A stretch of 64,000 bases of DNA. Origin: Frigoribacterium sp. GTDB taxonomy: Bacteria > Actinomycetota > Actinomycetes > Actinomycetales > Microbacteriaceae. A program made the position numbers and the translations under genes. This document shows, in pieces, positions 52,678-63,637 of the stretch. The DNA lies in contig JANYIZ010000013.1 in assembly GCA_025408445.1 (NCBI GenBank), positions 1-64,000 on the forward strand, read 5' to 3'. Within the stretch, counting starts at the first letter, position 1; every line of letters begins with the position of its first letter. The notes beneath the pieces are model-generated. The model saw only the letters and a program-made list of their open reading frames with translations, did not search any database and had not been told where the DNA came from.

Positions 52678-52918
52678 ACATCGGGCGTGACATTCACGGC
52701 ACCACTGCGTAGCCCCTTCTCGAGCTCCGGCACTCGATAGGCGTCGACGCGAGCATCCGTCGCGTGCTCTGCGACAACGGAGAGGAAGTTTCGCAATGCC
52801 CGGCTGAATACCCCCGGCCATCCGAAGAAATACTTCGACGGGGCAAAAAGCTCACATTTGAATTCGCTCGACAGCACGCGGTTAGCATGGAACGGTACAG
52901 AAATTTGAGGCCGTCATC
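52678..52918. other. Mirror of the gene-free stretch upstream of sufS
   Basis: Mirror of 14765-15005. The transposase-like fragment reading RRVLCDNGEEVSQ lies here on the + strand; otherwise nothing is supported. Confidence 0.35.
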
Positions 52919-54226
52919 ATGCCAACCTTCCCCGCGCTAACATCACCACGCACACTAACCTCTTCGGAGATCGCTGCCCTCCGGGCCGATTTCCCTATCC
53001 TTCATCGGGAGGTGAATGGGCGCCCCCTCGTCTACCTCGACTCCGGCGCGACATCCCAGAAACCTCGCTCCGTCATCGAGGTCGAACGCGAATATTACGA
53101 GCGCGAGAATGCGGCGGTCCATCGCGGAGCCCACACACTGGCTGCGCTCGCGACCGAGCGTTTCGAGGATGCGCGAGCCACGGTCGCTCGTTTTGTCGGT
53201 GCGCGTGAAGACGAGATCGTCTGGACCTCCAATGCCACCGAGGCACTGAATCTGGTCGCCTATGCGATCGGTAACGCGACCGCTGGCCGCGGTGGACCGG
53301 CAGCGGAGCGATTTCGCCTCGCATCCGGCGACGAGATCGTCGTCACCGAAATGGAGCACCACGCCAATCTGGTGCCGTGGCAGGAACTCGCGGCAAGAAC
53401 CGGAGCGGTGTTGCGCTTCATTCCCATTTCCGCAGATGGCACGCTGCGAATGGACGAGGCGGCCCGCCTCATCACCTCGCGCACGCGAATCCTTGCCTTC
53501 ACACATGTCTCCAACGTGCTCGGCGTCATCAACCCCGTGCAGGAACTGGTCGCTCTGGCGCGCTCGGTCGGCGCTCTTACCGTTCTCGACGCATGCCAGT
53601 CTGCGCCGCATCTTCCGCTCGATCTTGCCGCCCTGGATGTTGACTTCGCAGCATTCTCCGGGCATAAGATGCTCGGTCCAACCGGCATCGGCGTGCTATT
53701 CGGCCGCAGCGAACTGCTCAATGCATTGCCGCCATTCCTCACCGGAGGATCGATGATCACCACCGTCACTATGGACAGCGCAGAATATCTGCCATCCCCG
53801 CATCGGTTCGAGGCCGGTACCCAACGCGTTTCGCAGGCGATAGCGCTGGCGAGCGCCGTCGACTACCTCGACCACATCGGAATCGACCGCATCGCCCAGC
53901 ACGAAGCGACTCTCGGGCAGCATCTTGTTGTCGGGCTGAACGAGATACCGGGGGTGACCGTCCTCGGCCCGGGTATCGGGCAGGCTCGAGTCGGCTTGGC
54001 AAGCTTTGACGTCGAGGGTGTTCACTCCCACGACATCGGCCAGTTCCTCGACGACCGATCGATCGCGGTTCGTGTCGGCCATCACTGCACTCAACCCCTC
54101 CATCGCAGGTTGGGTGTCACCTCGTCAACAAGGGCAAGCGGCTACCTCTACACCACTGAAAACGAGATTGACGATTTTCTCAATGCGCTCGCCGATGCGA
54201 CAAAGTTCTTCGGTGTGAACGCGTGA
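52919..54226 (+). CDS. sufS: Mirror copy: SufS cysteine desulfurase
   Basis: Identical to 13457-14764; Lys250 and Cys390 intact. Confidence 0.95.
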   Translation: MPTFPALTSPRTLTSSEIAALRADFPILHREVNGRPLVYLDSGATSQKPRSVIEVEREYYERENAAVHRGAHTLAALATERFEDARATVARFVGAREDEIVWTSNATEALNLVAYAIGNATAGRGGPAAERFRLASGDEIVVTEMEHHANLVPWQELAARTGAVLRFIPISADGTLRMDEAARLITSRTRILAFTHVSNVLGVINPVQELVALARSVGALTVLDACQSAPHLPLDLAALDVDFAAFSGHKMLGPTGIGVLFGRSELLNALPPFLTGGSMITTVTMDSAEYLPSPHRFEAGTQRVSQAIALASAVDYLDHIGIDRIAQHEATLGQHLVVGLNEIPGVTVLGPGIGQARVGLASFDVEGVHSHDIGQFLDDRSIAVRVGHHCTQPLHRRLGVTSSTRASGYLYTTENEIDDFLNALADATKFFGVNA

Positions 54227-54672
54227 GTTCTGCGATGGAATCCCTCTACCAGGAAGTGATTCTCGACCTGTCGCGCCGCCCGCACGGTCGCGGCCTTGAA
54301 GATCACGCGGCCGCTGAATCGCACCAGATCAATCCCACCTGCGGTGACGAGATCACTCTGCAACTGCACTTGGAGCCTGGAACGGATCGCATCCGCGCCA
54401 TTCGGTGGGAGGGTCATGGCTGCGCTATCTCCCAGGCCTCCGCTTCGCTCTTCTCCGATCTCGCGCCGGGTCTGACACCGGCCGATCTCGCGGCCCGCAT
54501 CGAGCTCTTCCGCGTCGCGATGCGGTCACGTGGCACGATCGAGCCCGATGAAGAACTGCTCGGCGATGCTGTCGCCCTCGGTGGGGTGTCCCGATATGCG
54601 GCGCGAGTCAAATGCGCGATGCTCGCCTGGGTTGCTGGCGAACAGGCGATCATCCTGGCTGCAGCGGCATAA
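54223..54672 (+). CDS. sufU: Mirror copy: SufU
   Basis: Identical to 13011-13460; Cys40, Cys67 and Cys131 present; four-base overlap with sufS. Confidence 0.93.
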   Translation: MSSAMESLYQEVILDLSRRPHGRGLEDHAAAESHQINPTCGDEITLQLHLEPGTDRIRAIRWEGHGCAISQASASLFSDLAPGLTPADLAARIELFRVAMRSRGTIEPDEELLGDAVALGGVSRYAARVKCAMLAWVAGEQAIILAAAA

Positions 54673-54986
54673 GGGGAGCCGAAGCGAAGGCAGTGTGCCC
54701 CGAAGGCAGTGTCGGGGCCAAGCTGGTGATCGGCGCCATCGGCCGGGTCGAAACGGGAACGGCCCGGCATAGTGCTGGCGGGCGTGCCGCAGCCACCGTC
54801 ATTCCAGGGTGAAGTCGTCCGTTCTCACCTAAAGTACGGTGGCCGGAGTGTCGAGGCCGGCGTCCAGCAGCGCCTCCACGCCCCGATCGATCGTTGCGAC
54901 CACATCCTGGACACCCTCCCCTCACGAAGGCGCACCAACACCCCCGGAATCACTCATCTCGCCCCCGGTAAGGTACTTTGTGGATT
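54673..54986. other. Mirror of the gene-free stretch 12697-13010
   Basis: No supported gene. Confidence 0.4.
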
Positions 54987-55766
54987 ATGTCGGTGCACAA
55001 ACGTCTCAATGCTGCCCTTTCCCAACTGACCGGATACGAAGTACGGCGTGCCCGCCCGCGCACAGGCGGCGGGACCTCTGCGGCGAAGATTCCGCAGGAT
55101 ATCGATGAGGAAGCCGCGGCGATCATCGGCCTGGTGCGGCCGTACACGATGACGAGCTTCGAGAAGCTGTACGCGGTGATCATGGCAGCCCGCTACGTCA
55201 CCCGGCACAACATCCCAGGGGCGGTCGTGGAATGCGGCGTGTGGCGCGGCGGGAGCATGCACGCGATTGCCCGGGCGCTCGACGCTGCGGGCGCACACGA
55301 CCGCGACCTTTACCTGTTCGACACGTACGAGGGCATGCCCGCGCCCGGTCCGCGGGACCGGCGGACCGACGGTCGACCCGCGGCCGAGCTGTTGGCCTCT
55401 TCCGACAAGACATCCCGCGTATGGGCGTATGCCTCCCTCGAGGATGTGCAGGAAGGCTTCCGTCAGGTCCCCTACCCGCAAGAGAAGCTGCATTTCGTCA
55501 AGGGACCGGTCGAGCAGACCATCCCCGGCATGGCACCCGAACGCATTGCCATACTTCGGCTTGACACGGATTGGTACGAATCGACCGCACACGAGCTGGC
55601 GCACCTGTATGACCGGCTTATTCCGGGCGGTGTTCTCCTGCTCGACGACTACGGCTGGTGGCAAGGCTCCCGCGAGGCCGTCGACGAGTTCATCGCCCGC
55701 ACCGGTGCCCGCCTCTACCTTGCCCGCACAGGCAGCGGACGCGTCGCCATCAAACCCACCGAATAG
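54987..55766 (+). CDS. Mirror copy: TylF/MycF-like methyltransferase
   Basis: Identical to 11917-12696; ATG 54987 used, TTG 54978 is the alternative. Confidence 0.88.
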   Translation: MSVHKRLNAALSQLTGYEVRRARPRTGGGTSAAKIPQDIDEEAAAIIGLVRPYTMTSFEKLYAVIMAARYVTRHNIPGAVVECGVWRGGSMHAIARALDAAGAHDRDLYLFDTYEGMPAPGPRDRRTDGRPAAELLASSDKTSRVWAYASLEDVQEGFRQVPYPQEKLHFVKGPVEQTIPGMAPERIAILRLDTDWYESTAHELAHLYDRLIPGGVLLLDDYGWWQGSREAVDEFIARTGARLYLARTGSGRVAIKPTE

Positions 55767-55913
55767 GCCCGCGTCTCCGTCAGCGCCCAAGTGCAATCAG
55801 CGTCGGCTGCTCCGGCGGCGGCGCCCAACTTGACCGGTCAGTACAAGCGAGCGCGAGGATGACGTCGACAGGTTGCCTGCCCGCGGCAAGGCTGATTCCT
55901 CACGGAAATGATG

Positions 55914-55987
55914 TAGCGGGAGCGGGACTTGAACCCGCGACACCACGATTATGAGCCGTGTGCTCTAACCACCTGAGCTACCCCGCC
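55914..55987 (-). tRNA. Mirror copy: tRNA-Met (CAT)
   Basis: Mirror of 11696-11769. Confidence 0.93.
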
Positions 55988-56015
55988 GGGACGCGGCCCG
56001 ACGAGGGGCTGCGCG

Positions 56016-56087
<72 letters not shown>

Positions 56088-56178
56088 GTGAAATGTCAAT
56101 CACACCAATTGCGTCTATCGAACCACGTCGGTTGCACGGCGCTGCGAACAGCACGGCGCCGTCTGGCACCGTAAGAGA

Positions 56179-58095
56179 CTAGCATCCGCGCGCCACCCCT
56201 TTCGTACGCCGGAGTGAACGTTCCGGCTCGACTTCGAGCACCGGTCCCGTCGCAGAGAAGTCGGGCAGCGCGAGGCCAGGCAGCGCGAACGCGCTGAACG
56301 ACGGACCACTTCCAGACAGGCGGATGCCGGCGCCGCCGCGCTCGGCCGTCGCGTGCCCGTAGAGCGGCCGCGGCATCCCGGCGAAGGCATGCGCGGGAAG
56401 CGACACATCGTAGGCGCCCCGGGCGGCGATCACGAGGACCGACTCCTTGGCTATCTCTCGGATGAAAACGAGCACCTCTCGCCCGACATGCAGCCAGCGC
56501 ATACCACCACCGTTGAGTGCCGGATGTCCGGTGCGCAGGTGGATGAGATCGGAGTAGAGATCGATCGTGGGGGCCGCGGCATCCACCTGGTCCCACGGTA
56601 TGGGCGTTCGTGAGTGCTCACCGTCGTCACCGACCAGGCCGAACTCGTCGCCGGCGAAGACCACGGGGATGCCCGGCATCGTCATTGACAGCCCGACAGC
56701 CACCGGCTGGGCGCCGTCGATCGCGTGCGTGAGAAAGCGCGGGGTGTCATGCGTGTCGAGAGCGTTCATCGTGCTCAGCTGCACACGCCAGGGAAAGCCG
56801 TGCGCAAACTGGCGATGCGCCGCGAGGACCTGCTCACCGGAGTAGGACGGAATCCTGCCGAACGGCAAACCGAAGTACGACGATTCGCGCTCCTGGGCCG
56901 ACAGCCAGCCCCACACCGGTCGGGTGAAGTTGGCGTAGGTCATCGCGCCGTGCCATGCGTCGCCCTGAAAATCGCTCGTCGCATCGTTGGTCGATTCACC
57001 GAGCAGGATCGTGTCGGGGTTGATCTCGATCATTGTGCGCCGGATGATGCCCCGTACTTCGGCATTGAGATCGTCGGTCAGATGGCGTCCCGTCATGTTC
57101 GCGACGTCGATGCGCCAGCCGTCGAGCGAATAGGGAGGTGCCAGCCACTTCGCCACGATGGAGTCCGGTCCCTCGATGAACCGAGCCCGCAGTCCGGGCG
57201 AGTTCCAATTGAACTTGGGAAGGCTCGGCACGCCCAGCCACGACGCGTAGTCGCGCTGCTCGGCATCCAGCCAGTAGTAGAAGGCGCTCTCTGGCGTACC
57301 GGGCCTGAGGTGGGATGCCTCGAACCATTCGTGCGCGTCGCCACTGTGATTCGAGGTGAGGTCGCCGATCACCCGGAGACCGCGAGCGTGCGCCGAATGC
57401 ACCAGGGCAATAAGCGCCGCATCCCCGCCGAGAAGGGGATCGACCTCATCGAAGGAGAGCGCGTCGTAGCGGTGATTGGACCGCGCGGGGAAGACCGGGG
57501 TGAGATAGGGCATGGTGACGCCGAGGCGCTCGAGGTGATCGAGGTGCTGCTCAATGCCCTTCAGATCGCTACCGTAAAACTGGGTCGACGTGTGCGGCCC
57601 GACGTGCGTCACCGGATCGCTCCACTGCGCCTGCTCTGCCCAGGCCGGCAGTTCGCGCCCCGCGGCATCCGCAGATCGGGCGAACCGGTCAGGGAACACC
57701 TAGTACATCACGCTGGCCTTCGCCCACTCCGGCGGCGCAGGGTGGGCGAGGATCTTGAAGTCCTCCGAGTCAAGAGTCTCGATCGTGTGAAGACCCGTGG
57801 CGTTGAGCCAACAGTTGGACCCGTCGCCGAGTGTGAAGAGAAAGCGGTAGCCGTGGGTCAGGTTCTCCACCTCGATCTCCGCTTCCCACCACTCCCAGCC
57901 CTCGACTATCGCCACGGGGGATGCCATCGTGAACCGCGGTTCGTGATTGGGATTGGAGCGCGTGCGTACGACATCGACCGGACCGAAAGCCGACGGGATC
58001 CGCACACGCACGCGCACGCGATCGCCAAGTCGGGGCGTGGCGTCGGAGACGTAGAGGGGAGAACCGTCGTGATGCGGCTCGTGCACGATGCCCAT
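56179..58095 (-). pseudogene. Mirror copy: GH13 gene split by an amber codon
   Basis: Identical to 9588-11504, including the TAG (57702-57700 on this strand) that replaces the Gln codon of MYQVFPDRF. Confidence 0.85.
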
Positions 58096-58192
58096 GATGA
58101 TCCTTTTTTGTGCGACGCGAAAGGGCCGTTGGGCCCGGCAGGTCAGTGGAGAAACTGCAGAAACACCGTCGCATCCGAATTATGCCAGCAGT

Positions 58193-58204
58193 GGAAGCGC
58201 TTCC
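58193..58204. promoter_or_regulatory. Mirror copy: LacI-type operator palindrome
   Basis: GGAAGCGCTTCC, mirror of 9479-9490. Confidence 0.6.
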
Positions 58205-58234
58205 CGTCTGGCGGGGATGCAATAGGGTTTTCGC

Positions 58235-59983
58235 ATGAGCCTCGACATTCTGCAGGGATCCTCCGTGCCCTCAACCGAGTCCGTCACCCTTTCCAGCGCC
58301 GCCGGAATTCAGTGGTGGCGCTCCGCGGTGATCTACCAGATTTACCCTCGCTCCTTCGCCGACGGCATGGGAGACGACGGCCTTGGCGACCTCGTCGGAG
58401 TCACCGAGCGCCTTCCCGCGCTAGTGGAACTCGGGGTGGATGCGATCTGGCTCTCGCCCTTTTATACGTCGCCACAGAAAGACGCGGGATACGACGTGGC
58501 CGACTATTGCGACGTCGACCCGATCTTCGGAACCCTCGCCGACTTCGACGCGCTCGAGAAGCGCGTGCACGAACTCGGGCTCAAGCTCATCGTGGACCTG
58601 GTACCCAACCACTCCTCAGACCATCACGCGTGGTTCCAATCCGCGCTCGCCTCGCCGGAGGGAAGCCCCGAACGAGGGCGCTACCTGTTCCGTGACGGCG
58701 CGGGCGTCGACGGCGAGCTGCCACCCAACAACTGGGAATCCGTCTTCGGCGGACCGGCCTGGAGCCGCCTCACCAAAGCCGATGGCACCCCTGGCCAGTG
58801 GTACCTTCACCTCTTCGACGCCTCGCAGCCCGACCTCGACTGGCAGAACCCGTGGGTACGCGACCAGTTCCGCCACATCCTGCGCTTTTGGCTTGACCGC
58901 GGCGTCGACGGCTTCCGAGTGGATGTCGCGCACGGGCTAATCAAGGCGGCCGGCCTTCCCGATTACACGCCATCGGCCGGCGGCGGCAGTATGGGCGGAA
59001 GCGGCAGCCTGGGGCTTGAGCCAGAAATCGACGCCCATCTCGGAAGGGGCGAAACCACACCACCGTACTGGGCGCAAGAAGGCGTGCACGAGATCTACCG
59101 CGACTGGCACTGCGTGCTGGAGGAATACGAGGGCGATCGCGTGCTCTGCGCCGAGGCCTGGGTCGAGCCACTCGACAAGCTCGCGCACTGGGTACGCCCC
59201 GACGAGATGCAGCAGGCATTCAACTTTTCCTACCTCGAGACGCCCTGGAGTGGCCCGTCCATGCGGGCGACCATTAACGCTTCGCTTGCCGCCTTCACCG
59301 GCGTCGGCGCACCGAGCACCTGGGTGCTCTCCAACCACGATGTGGTCCGTCACGCCTCGCGCCTCGCGGTCACGGCCGAGAACCCACAGGGGCACGGTAT
59401 TGGGCCGCGATCCCCCGGTCAGCCGGTACGTTCTCTCGGACTGCGCCGTGCGCGCGCGGCGACCACGCTCATGCTCGCACTGCCGGGCAGCGCCTACATC
59501 TACCAGGGCGAAGAGCTGGGCCTTCCCGAAGTTATCGATCTCCCCGACGAGGCACGCCAAGACCCCACCTGGTTCCGAACCAGCGGCGAGCGCTACGGGC
59601 GCGATGGATGCCGAGTGCCGATCCCCTGGGAGGCGGACGCGCCGGCCTACGGGTTCGGCTCGAGTGGCAAAAGCTGGCTCCCGCAGCCGGAGGACTGGGC
59701 GCCCTACGCTCGCGACGCGCAGCGCGGCCTGCCCGGCTCGACCCTCGAGCTCTATCGCACCCTGCTGGCAGCACGGTCGCGCGCAAATCTCGGACTCGGC
59801 GATATCGAGTGGCTCGACGGCTACCCGGTTGCCGTGGTCGCCTTCCGCAACGGCTCCGTCACGGTGATCGCCAACACCGGCGATGCCGCGGTGGAGTTGC
59901 CCGCTGGCGAGGTCATTGTGGCCTCCGAGGAGTTCGACGCGCGGCAGCTTCCGAGTGACACTGCGGTGTGGTTGCGCTCCTGA
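58235..59983 (+). CDS. Mirror copy: GH13 alpha-glucosidase
   Basis: Identical 582-residue enzyme to 7700-9448; Asp230, Glu307, Asp369 present. Confidence 0.92.
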   Translation: MSLDILQGSSVPSTESVTLSSAAGIQWWRSAVIYQIYPRSFADGMGDDGLGDLVGVTERLPALVELGVDAIWLSPFYTSPQKDAGYDVADYCDVDPIFGTLADFDALEKRVHELGLKLIVDLVPNHSSDHHAWFQSALASPEGSPERGRYLFRDGAGVDGELPPNNWESVFGGPAWSRLTKADGTPGQWYLHLFDASQPDLDWQNPWVRDQFRHILRFWLDRGVDGFRVDVAHGLIKAAGLPDYTPSAGGGSMGGSGSLGLEPEIDAHLGRGETTPPYWAQEGVHEIYRDWHCVLEEYEGDRVLCAEAWVEPLDKLAHWVRPDEMQQAFNFSYLETPWSGPSMRATINASLAAFTGVGAPSTWVLSNHDVVRHASRLAVTAENPQGHGIGPRSPGQPVRSLGLRRARAATTLMLALPGSAYIYQGEELGLPEVIDLPDEARQDPTWFRTSGERYGRDGCRVPIPWEADAPAYGFGSSGKSWLPQPEDWAPYARDAQRGLPGSTLELYRTLLAARSRANLGLGDIEWLDGYPVAVVAFRNGSVTVIANTGDAAVELPAGEVIVASEEFDARQLPSDTAVWLRS

Positions 59984-59986
59984 ATG

Positions 59987-60850
59987 TTAGTTCGCGTTGG
60001 CCTTGAGCCATGCGAACGGATCAACGGGTGTGTTGTTGAGGTGGATCTCGAGGTGGAGGTGAGCGCCCGTAGAGGCGCCGCTGCTGCCCACCCGGCCCAC
60101 TTGGTCGGTCACCTTCACCATCTGGCCGACGACCATGCGCACCGACCCGGCAAGCATGTGGCCATAGATGCTCTGCACCTTCTGGCCGTTGATGTTGTGG
60201 TCGATTGTCACGTTGTTGCCGAGACCGCCGCCGTCGAATTCGACCTTGCTCACGACGCCGTTGGCGATGGCCTGGATGGGGACGCCAGAGCCCGGAGTGA
60301 AATCGACACCTTCGTGGAAGGTTGAGCAGAATCCGCACCCTTCAACCTGGCGGGGCCCGAAGCCGGAGGCGATCGGCACCGGCACGGGGAAGGGCCACTG
60401 GATCGTGCCGTTCGGATCGTTCGTGTAGGCAGTACTGCGCGCCGCCGACGCGTATTTCGTAGCGATCTGCTGCACGAGGGAGACGACCGTGTAGGCGTCG
60501 CGAGGGGGTGCGGCGACTGCGGCGTTGGCATCAACCCTCAGGTTTTGCACTGGCACCCCCGCGCTTGCTGATGTGGTGGTCGCGGAGGCACTGGACACGC
60601 CCGATGAGTTGAGGAACGCGCTGGCCGGCAGCGACGTGGAGATGAGCAGTGCACCGGCACCGGCCATCGCTCCGACGGTCATCAGCTTGCGCAGAACGCG
60701 TCTGAATCTATTGCGTCGCAGCGGTGCTGCGGGGCGAATCGCGACCGCCACTGTTCGGGCTCGGCGGGTGCGAAGACGAGGTGCGGAGGCGCGGCGTTCT
60801 GCCAACTCTCGGCGGCTTCGCGCCGAGGGCAGCCCGATGTCGTCGGTCAC
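59987..60850 (-). CDS. Mirror copy: M23 metallopeptidase 2
   Basis: Identical to 6833-7696; GTG start at 60850 after GGGAGG. Confidence 0.9.
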   Translation of the reverse strand: MTDDIGLPSARSRRELAERRASAPRLRTRRARTVAVAIRPAAPLRRNRFRRVLRKLMTVGAMAGAGALLISTSLPASAFLNSSGVSSASATTTSASAGVPVQNLRVDANAAVAAPPRDAYTVVSLVQQIATKYASAARSTAYTNDPNGTIQWPFPVPVPIASGFGPRQVEGCGFCSTFHEGVDFTPGSGVPIQAIANGVVSKVEFDGGGLGNNVTIDHNINGQKVQSIYGHMLAGSVRMVVGQMVKVTDQVGRVGSSGASTGAHLHLEIHLNNTPVDPFAWLKANAN

Positions 60851-61088
60851 AGGCCTCCCGAGCCAGCGAACGGCACTCCCAGTGGAGCGCTCCCACATGC
60901 ACAGGACAGGCTTGCGACTGCAGTCGACATGACAGGTGCTCCTTGCGACGCTGCGCGGTACCAGTGGACTGGTACGGCCACAAACGTCCTTTGGGCTCGC
61001 GACGCCGCTGGCTCCATGCGTAAGTAACGAGTTCGCTAACAGTAGCCAAAAAGACCACGGAAGACCACCCCGCATGCGGGGGCGGATT

Positions 61089-62030
61089 TCAGTTCGCGTT
61101 CGCCTTGAGCCAGGCGAAGGGGTCGACCGGTGTTCCATCGAGGTGGATTTCGAGGTGAAGATGCGCTCCGGTGGAATGCCCGGTGCTGCCGACCTGCCCG
61201 ATTTCCTGGGTCACCGTGACCTGCTGGCCAACTACGACCTTTATCGATCCCGCAAGCATGTGGGCGTAGAGGCTCTGCACCTTCTGGCCATTGATGTTGT
61301 GGTCGACGATCACGTGATAGCCAAAGCTCGAGTCGTACGCGGCAAAGGTAACCGTGCCGTTCGCAACCGCGCCGATGGGCGTGCCAGAGCCAGGAACGAA
61401 GTCAACCCCCTCATGGAAGGATGAGCATCCAGAGCACGGTGACACGCGCCCGCCAAACCCGGAGCTGATTGGCACCGGGGCGGGGAAGGGCCACTGGATT
61501 GTGCCGTTCACATCGTTCGTGTACTCGAAGTTCTGACTGCCGAGCTGCATACGGGACGGCTGGATGGTGTTGACGACCGTGTAGGAATCCCGCGTCGTCG
61601 CCGCATCGAGGGCGGTGCCGGCGACAGCGAGTCCCTGCACCTCCGAGCTCGCCTGCGTCGGGAACTGCGCGCTTGAAGCACTCGCCGAGTTACCGGGGAG
61701 AGCCACCGCTGGCAGCGAGGTCGCCACGAGCAGTGCACCCGCCCCGAACATCGCTCCGAAGGTGACGAATTTGCGGATTACCTTCGCGCGTCGGGGAGTG
61801 GATGACCGTGCGGACGTTGCCGGAACCGACTTCACCCGAGCGGCTCGCACCGGTGTCGGTCTCGCCGACGTCAAGCGCCGCGGAACCCTGGCCTTTCGTG
61901 CCCGGGACGCCGGTGCTGCGTTCTCTTGTGCCCTCAGGTTGCGACGCGAAATGAACGGTACTGCGTCGGGAGTGGCGCCCGCGTGGCCCGCGACATCTGC
62001 TGAGTCGAGATTCCAGCTGAAATCCGCCAC
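61089..62030 (-). CDS. Mirror copy: M23 metallopeptidase 1
   Basis: Identical to 5653-6594; zinc ligands His206, Asp210, His292. Confidence 0.9.
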   Translation of the reverse strand: MADFSWNLDSADVAGHAGATPDAVPFISRRNLRAQENAAPASRARKARVPRRLTSARPTPVRAARVKSVPATSARSSTPRRAKVIRKFVTFGAMFGAGALLVATSLPAVALPGNSASASSAQFPTQASSEVQGLAVAGTALDAATTRDSYTVVNTIQPSRMQLGSQNFEYTNDVNGTIQWPFPAPVPISSGFGGRVSPCSGCSSFHEGVDFVPGSGTPIGAVANGTVTFAAYDSSFGYHVIVDHNINGQKVQSLYAHMLAGSIKVVVGQQVTVTQEIGQVGSTGHSTGAHLHLEIHLDGTPVDPFAWLKANAN

Positions 62031-62483
62031 GCTAGCGATTCTCCGACTTCGTCGGCCGAGCGGGCGTCAAACAAAAAACGATCACAGCTGGTGGTCCTCC
62101 AACAACGAATACAGCGAGATGGAGAACTCGAGTACGTCTGTGGGTCTGGAATTGGCATGTCAGATAATGACGTGGTCTATGCCGCAAATCCCCGGGCCGA
62201 AGCCCGTGGAAATTATAACGAACGGGTAAAGGCTACGACACTCTGTGCCAAACGGCAATTACGTCGGGTCCGTGAGGTGGCCACACCCGTGGTTCACGAG
62301 AGTCTGAATTTGTCTTCAGCGTTCGCGGAGCAGCCATTGAAAAGTCGCGGCGAGATACGAAAATCCGGTAACCACCAGCGCCTATCCAGTGCCGATGAAA
62401 TTTCGATTGCCGCTCCGGCTCGAATCGGCGTGCCCGCGAAAAAAGCCCCACCCTTACCGCACAAATCTCCCCTGGTGCTTAAA
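62031..62483 (-). promoter_or_regulatory. Mirror copy: intergenic leader of M23 gene 1
   Basis: Mirror of 5200-5652 with TATAAT at 62217-62212 and the CGGGC-TTCG-GCCCG hairpin at 62206-62193. Confidence 0.35.
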
Positions 62484-62486
62484 CGC

Positions 62487-62515
62487 GAAAGGCCCGTCTC
62501 GTGTCGAGGCGGGCC
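62487..62515 (-). terminator. Mirror copy: terminator after tRNA-Tyr
   Basis: Mirror of 5168-5196. Confidence 0.7.
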
Positions 62516-62532
62516 GGTGTTCGCGCTGGTAA

Positions 62533-62617
62533 TGGTGGCAAGTGCGAGATTCGAACTCACGAAGTCGTAGACGGCTGATTTACAGTCAGATCCCTTTGGC
62601 CACTTGGGTAACTTGCC
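62533..62617 (-). tRNA. Mirror copy: tRNA-Tyr (GTA)
   Basis: Mirror of 5066-5150, CCA encoded. Confidence 0.96.
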
Positions 62618-62780
62618 ATGCCCGCCAACCATAGGTCAACGGTGCATCGTAAGGATACAGGGTGAACGGCCTCCGCGAAATCGGGTAAGCGACGACCGAG
62701 GTAATAGGTTTCAGTTGGTCGCACGACAGGTGCGATGGGCAGGCGCCGTGGCTGGCATCCAGGAGGTTGCGGATGCCGCA

Positions 62781-62825
62781 TTTGACCGCCTGTTAGTGCA
62801 CCGCCTGTTACTTCGCCGCCTGTTA
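62781..62825 (-). repeat. Mirror copy: three 15-bp tandem units
   Basis: Mirror of 4858-4902. Confidence 0.85.
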
Positions 62826-63596
62826 CTGCACAGGGTCGACGTCCCTCGCGTAGCCGGTGGAATATCGAATCACGTCAGCGAGGTACCGATTCGACCCGTT
62901 ATAAGCGAGCACTGCCTTGCGCCAGCCGCTCTCGGTATCGAGGGCCTTTCCTCCCGCGCGGCATAGGTAGCTCGCCGCAGCGAGAGTTGCGTCGTCGATG
63001 TTCTGTGGATCCTGCACCCCGTCGGCGTTGCCGTCCGCATGCCAGTTGCGCCAAGTTTCGGGGATGAGCTGCATCGGACCCACCGCACGGTCGATCGTTG
63101 CGTCGCCGTCGATCGCCCCCTTGTCGGAGTCGGGGATGTTTGCCACCGCACCCCCGCTGAGCGGAATCCCGAAAATCGGCGGAATCGCAGAGCCATTGGC
63201 CGCGATTCTGCCTCCAAAGATGGTGCCGTGGCGGGATTCGACCTCGCCGATGCCAGCGAGAGTGTTCCAACCAATTCCACAGGGGCGACTCTCGAACGAG
63301 ATCGCGACGCCGGCATAGGCAGCAAGCGCGCGCGGGGGAATACCGGTCTTCCTCGCGGTGGCCACGACCCAGGCCGGGTCGGCGAGGGCGGAGAGCGCGG
63401 GACCGGCCGGATCTGGCGCTGCGCTGACCGGCGCGGCCGTCGCAAACCGGGCGAGCGGGATCGAGGGGCTCTCGGCATCCGGACGCCCCGGTAGTCCGAC
63501 CCCTCCCGGCAGCGTGAAGGCCACGATGGCCCCGACCACGGCAACGGTGGCCAGTACGCCGGCCGCGGAAATCAGGACCACTCGCAGATTCGACAT
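62823..63596 (-). CDS. Mirror copy: lytic murein transglycosylase
   Basis: Identical 257-residue protein to 4087-4860. Confidence 0.88.
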   Translation of the reverse strand: MSNLRVVLISAAGVLATVAVVGAIVAFTLPGGVGLPGRPDAESPSIPLARFATAAPVSAAPDPAGPALSALADPAWVVATARKTGIPPRALAAYAGVAISFESRPCGIGWNTLAGIGEVESRHGTIFGGRIAANGSAIPPIFGIPLSGGAVANIPDSDKGAIDGDATIDRAVGPMQLIPETWRNWHADGNADGVQDPQNIDDATLAAASYLCRAGGKALDTESGWRKAVLAYNGSNRYLADVIRYSTGYARDVDPVQ

Positions 63597-63637
63597 CGGA
63601 TCCTATCTTCGCCTGACCGGCCCGTTAAACTGCTGGA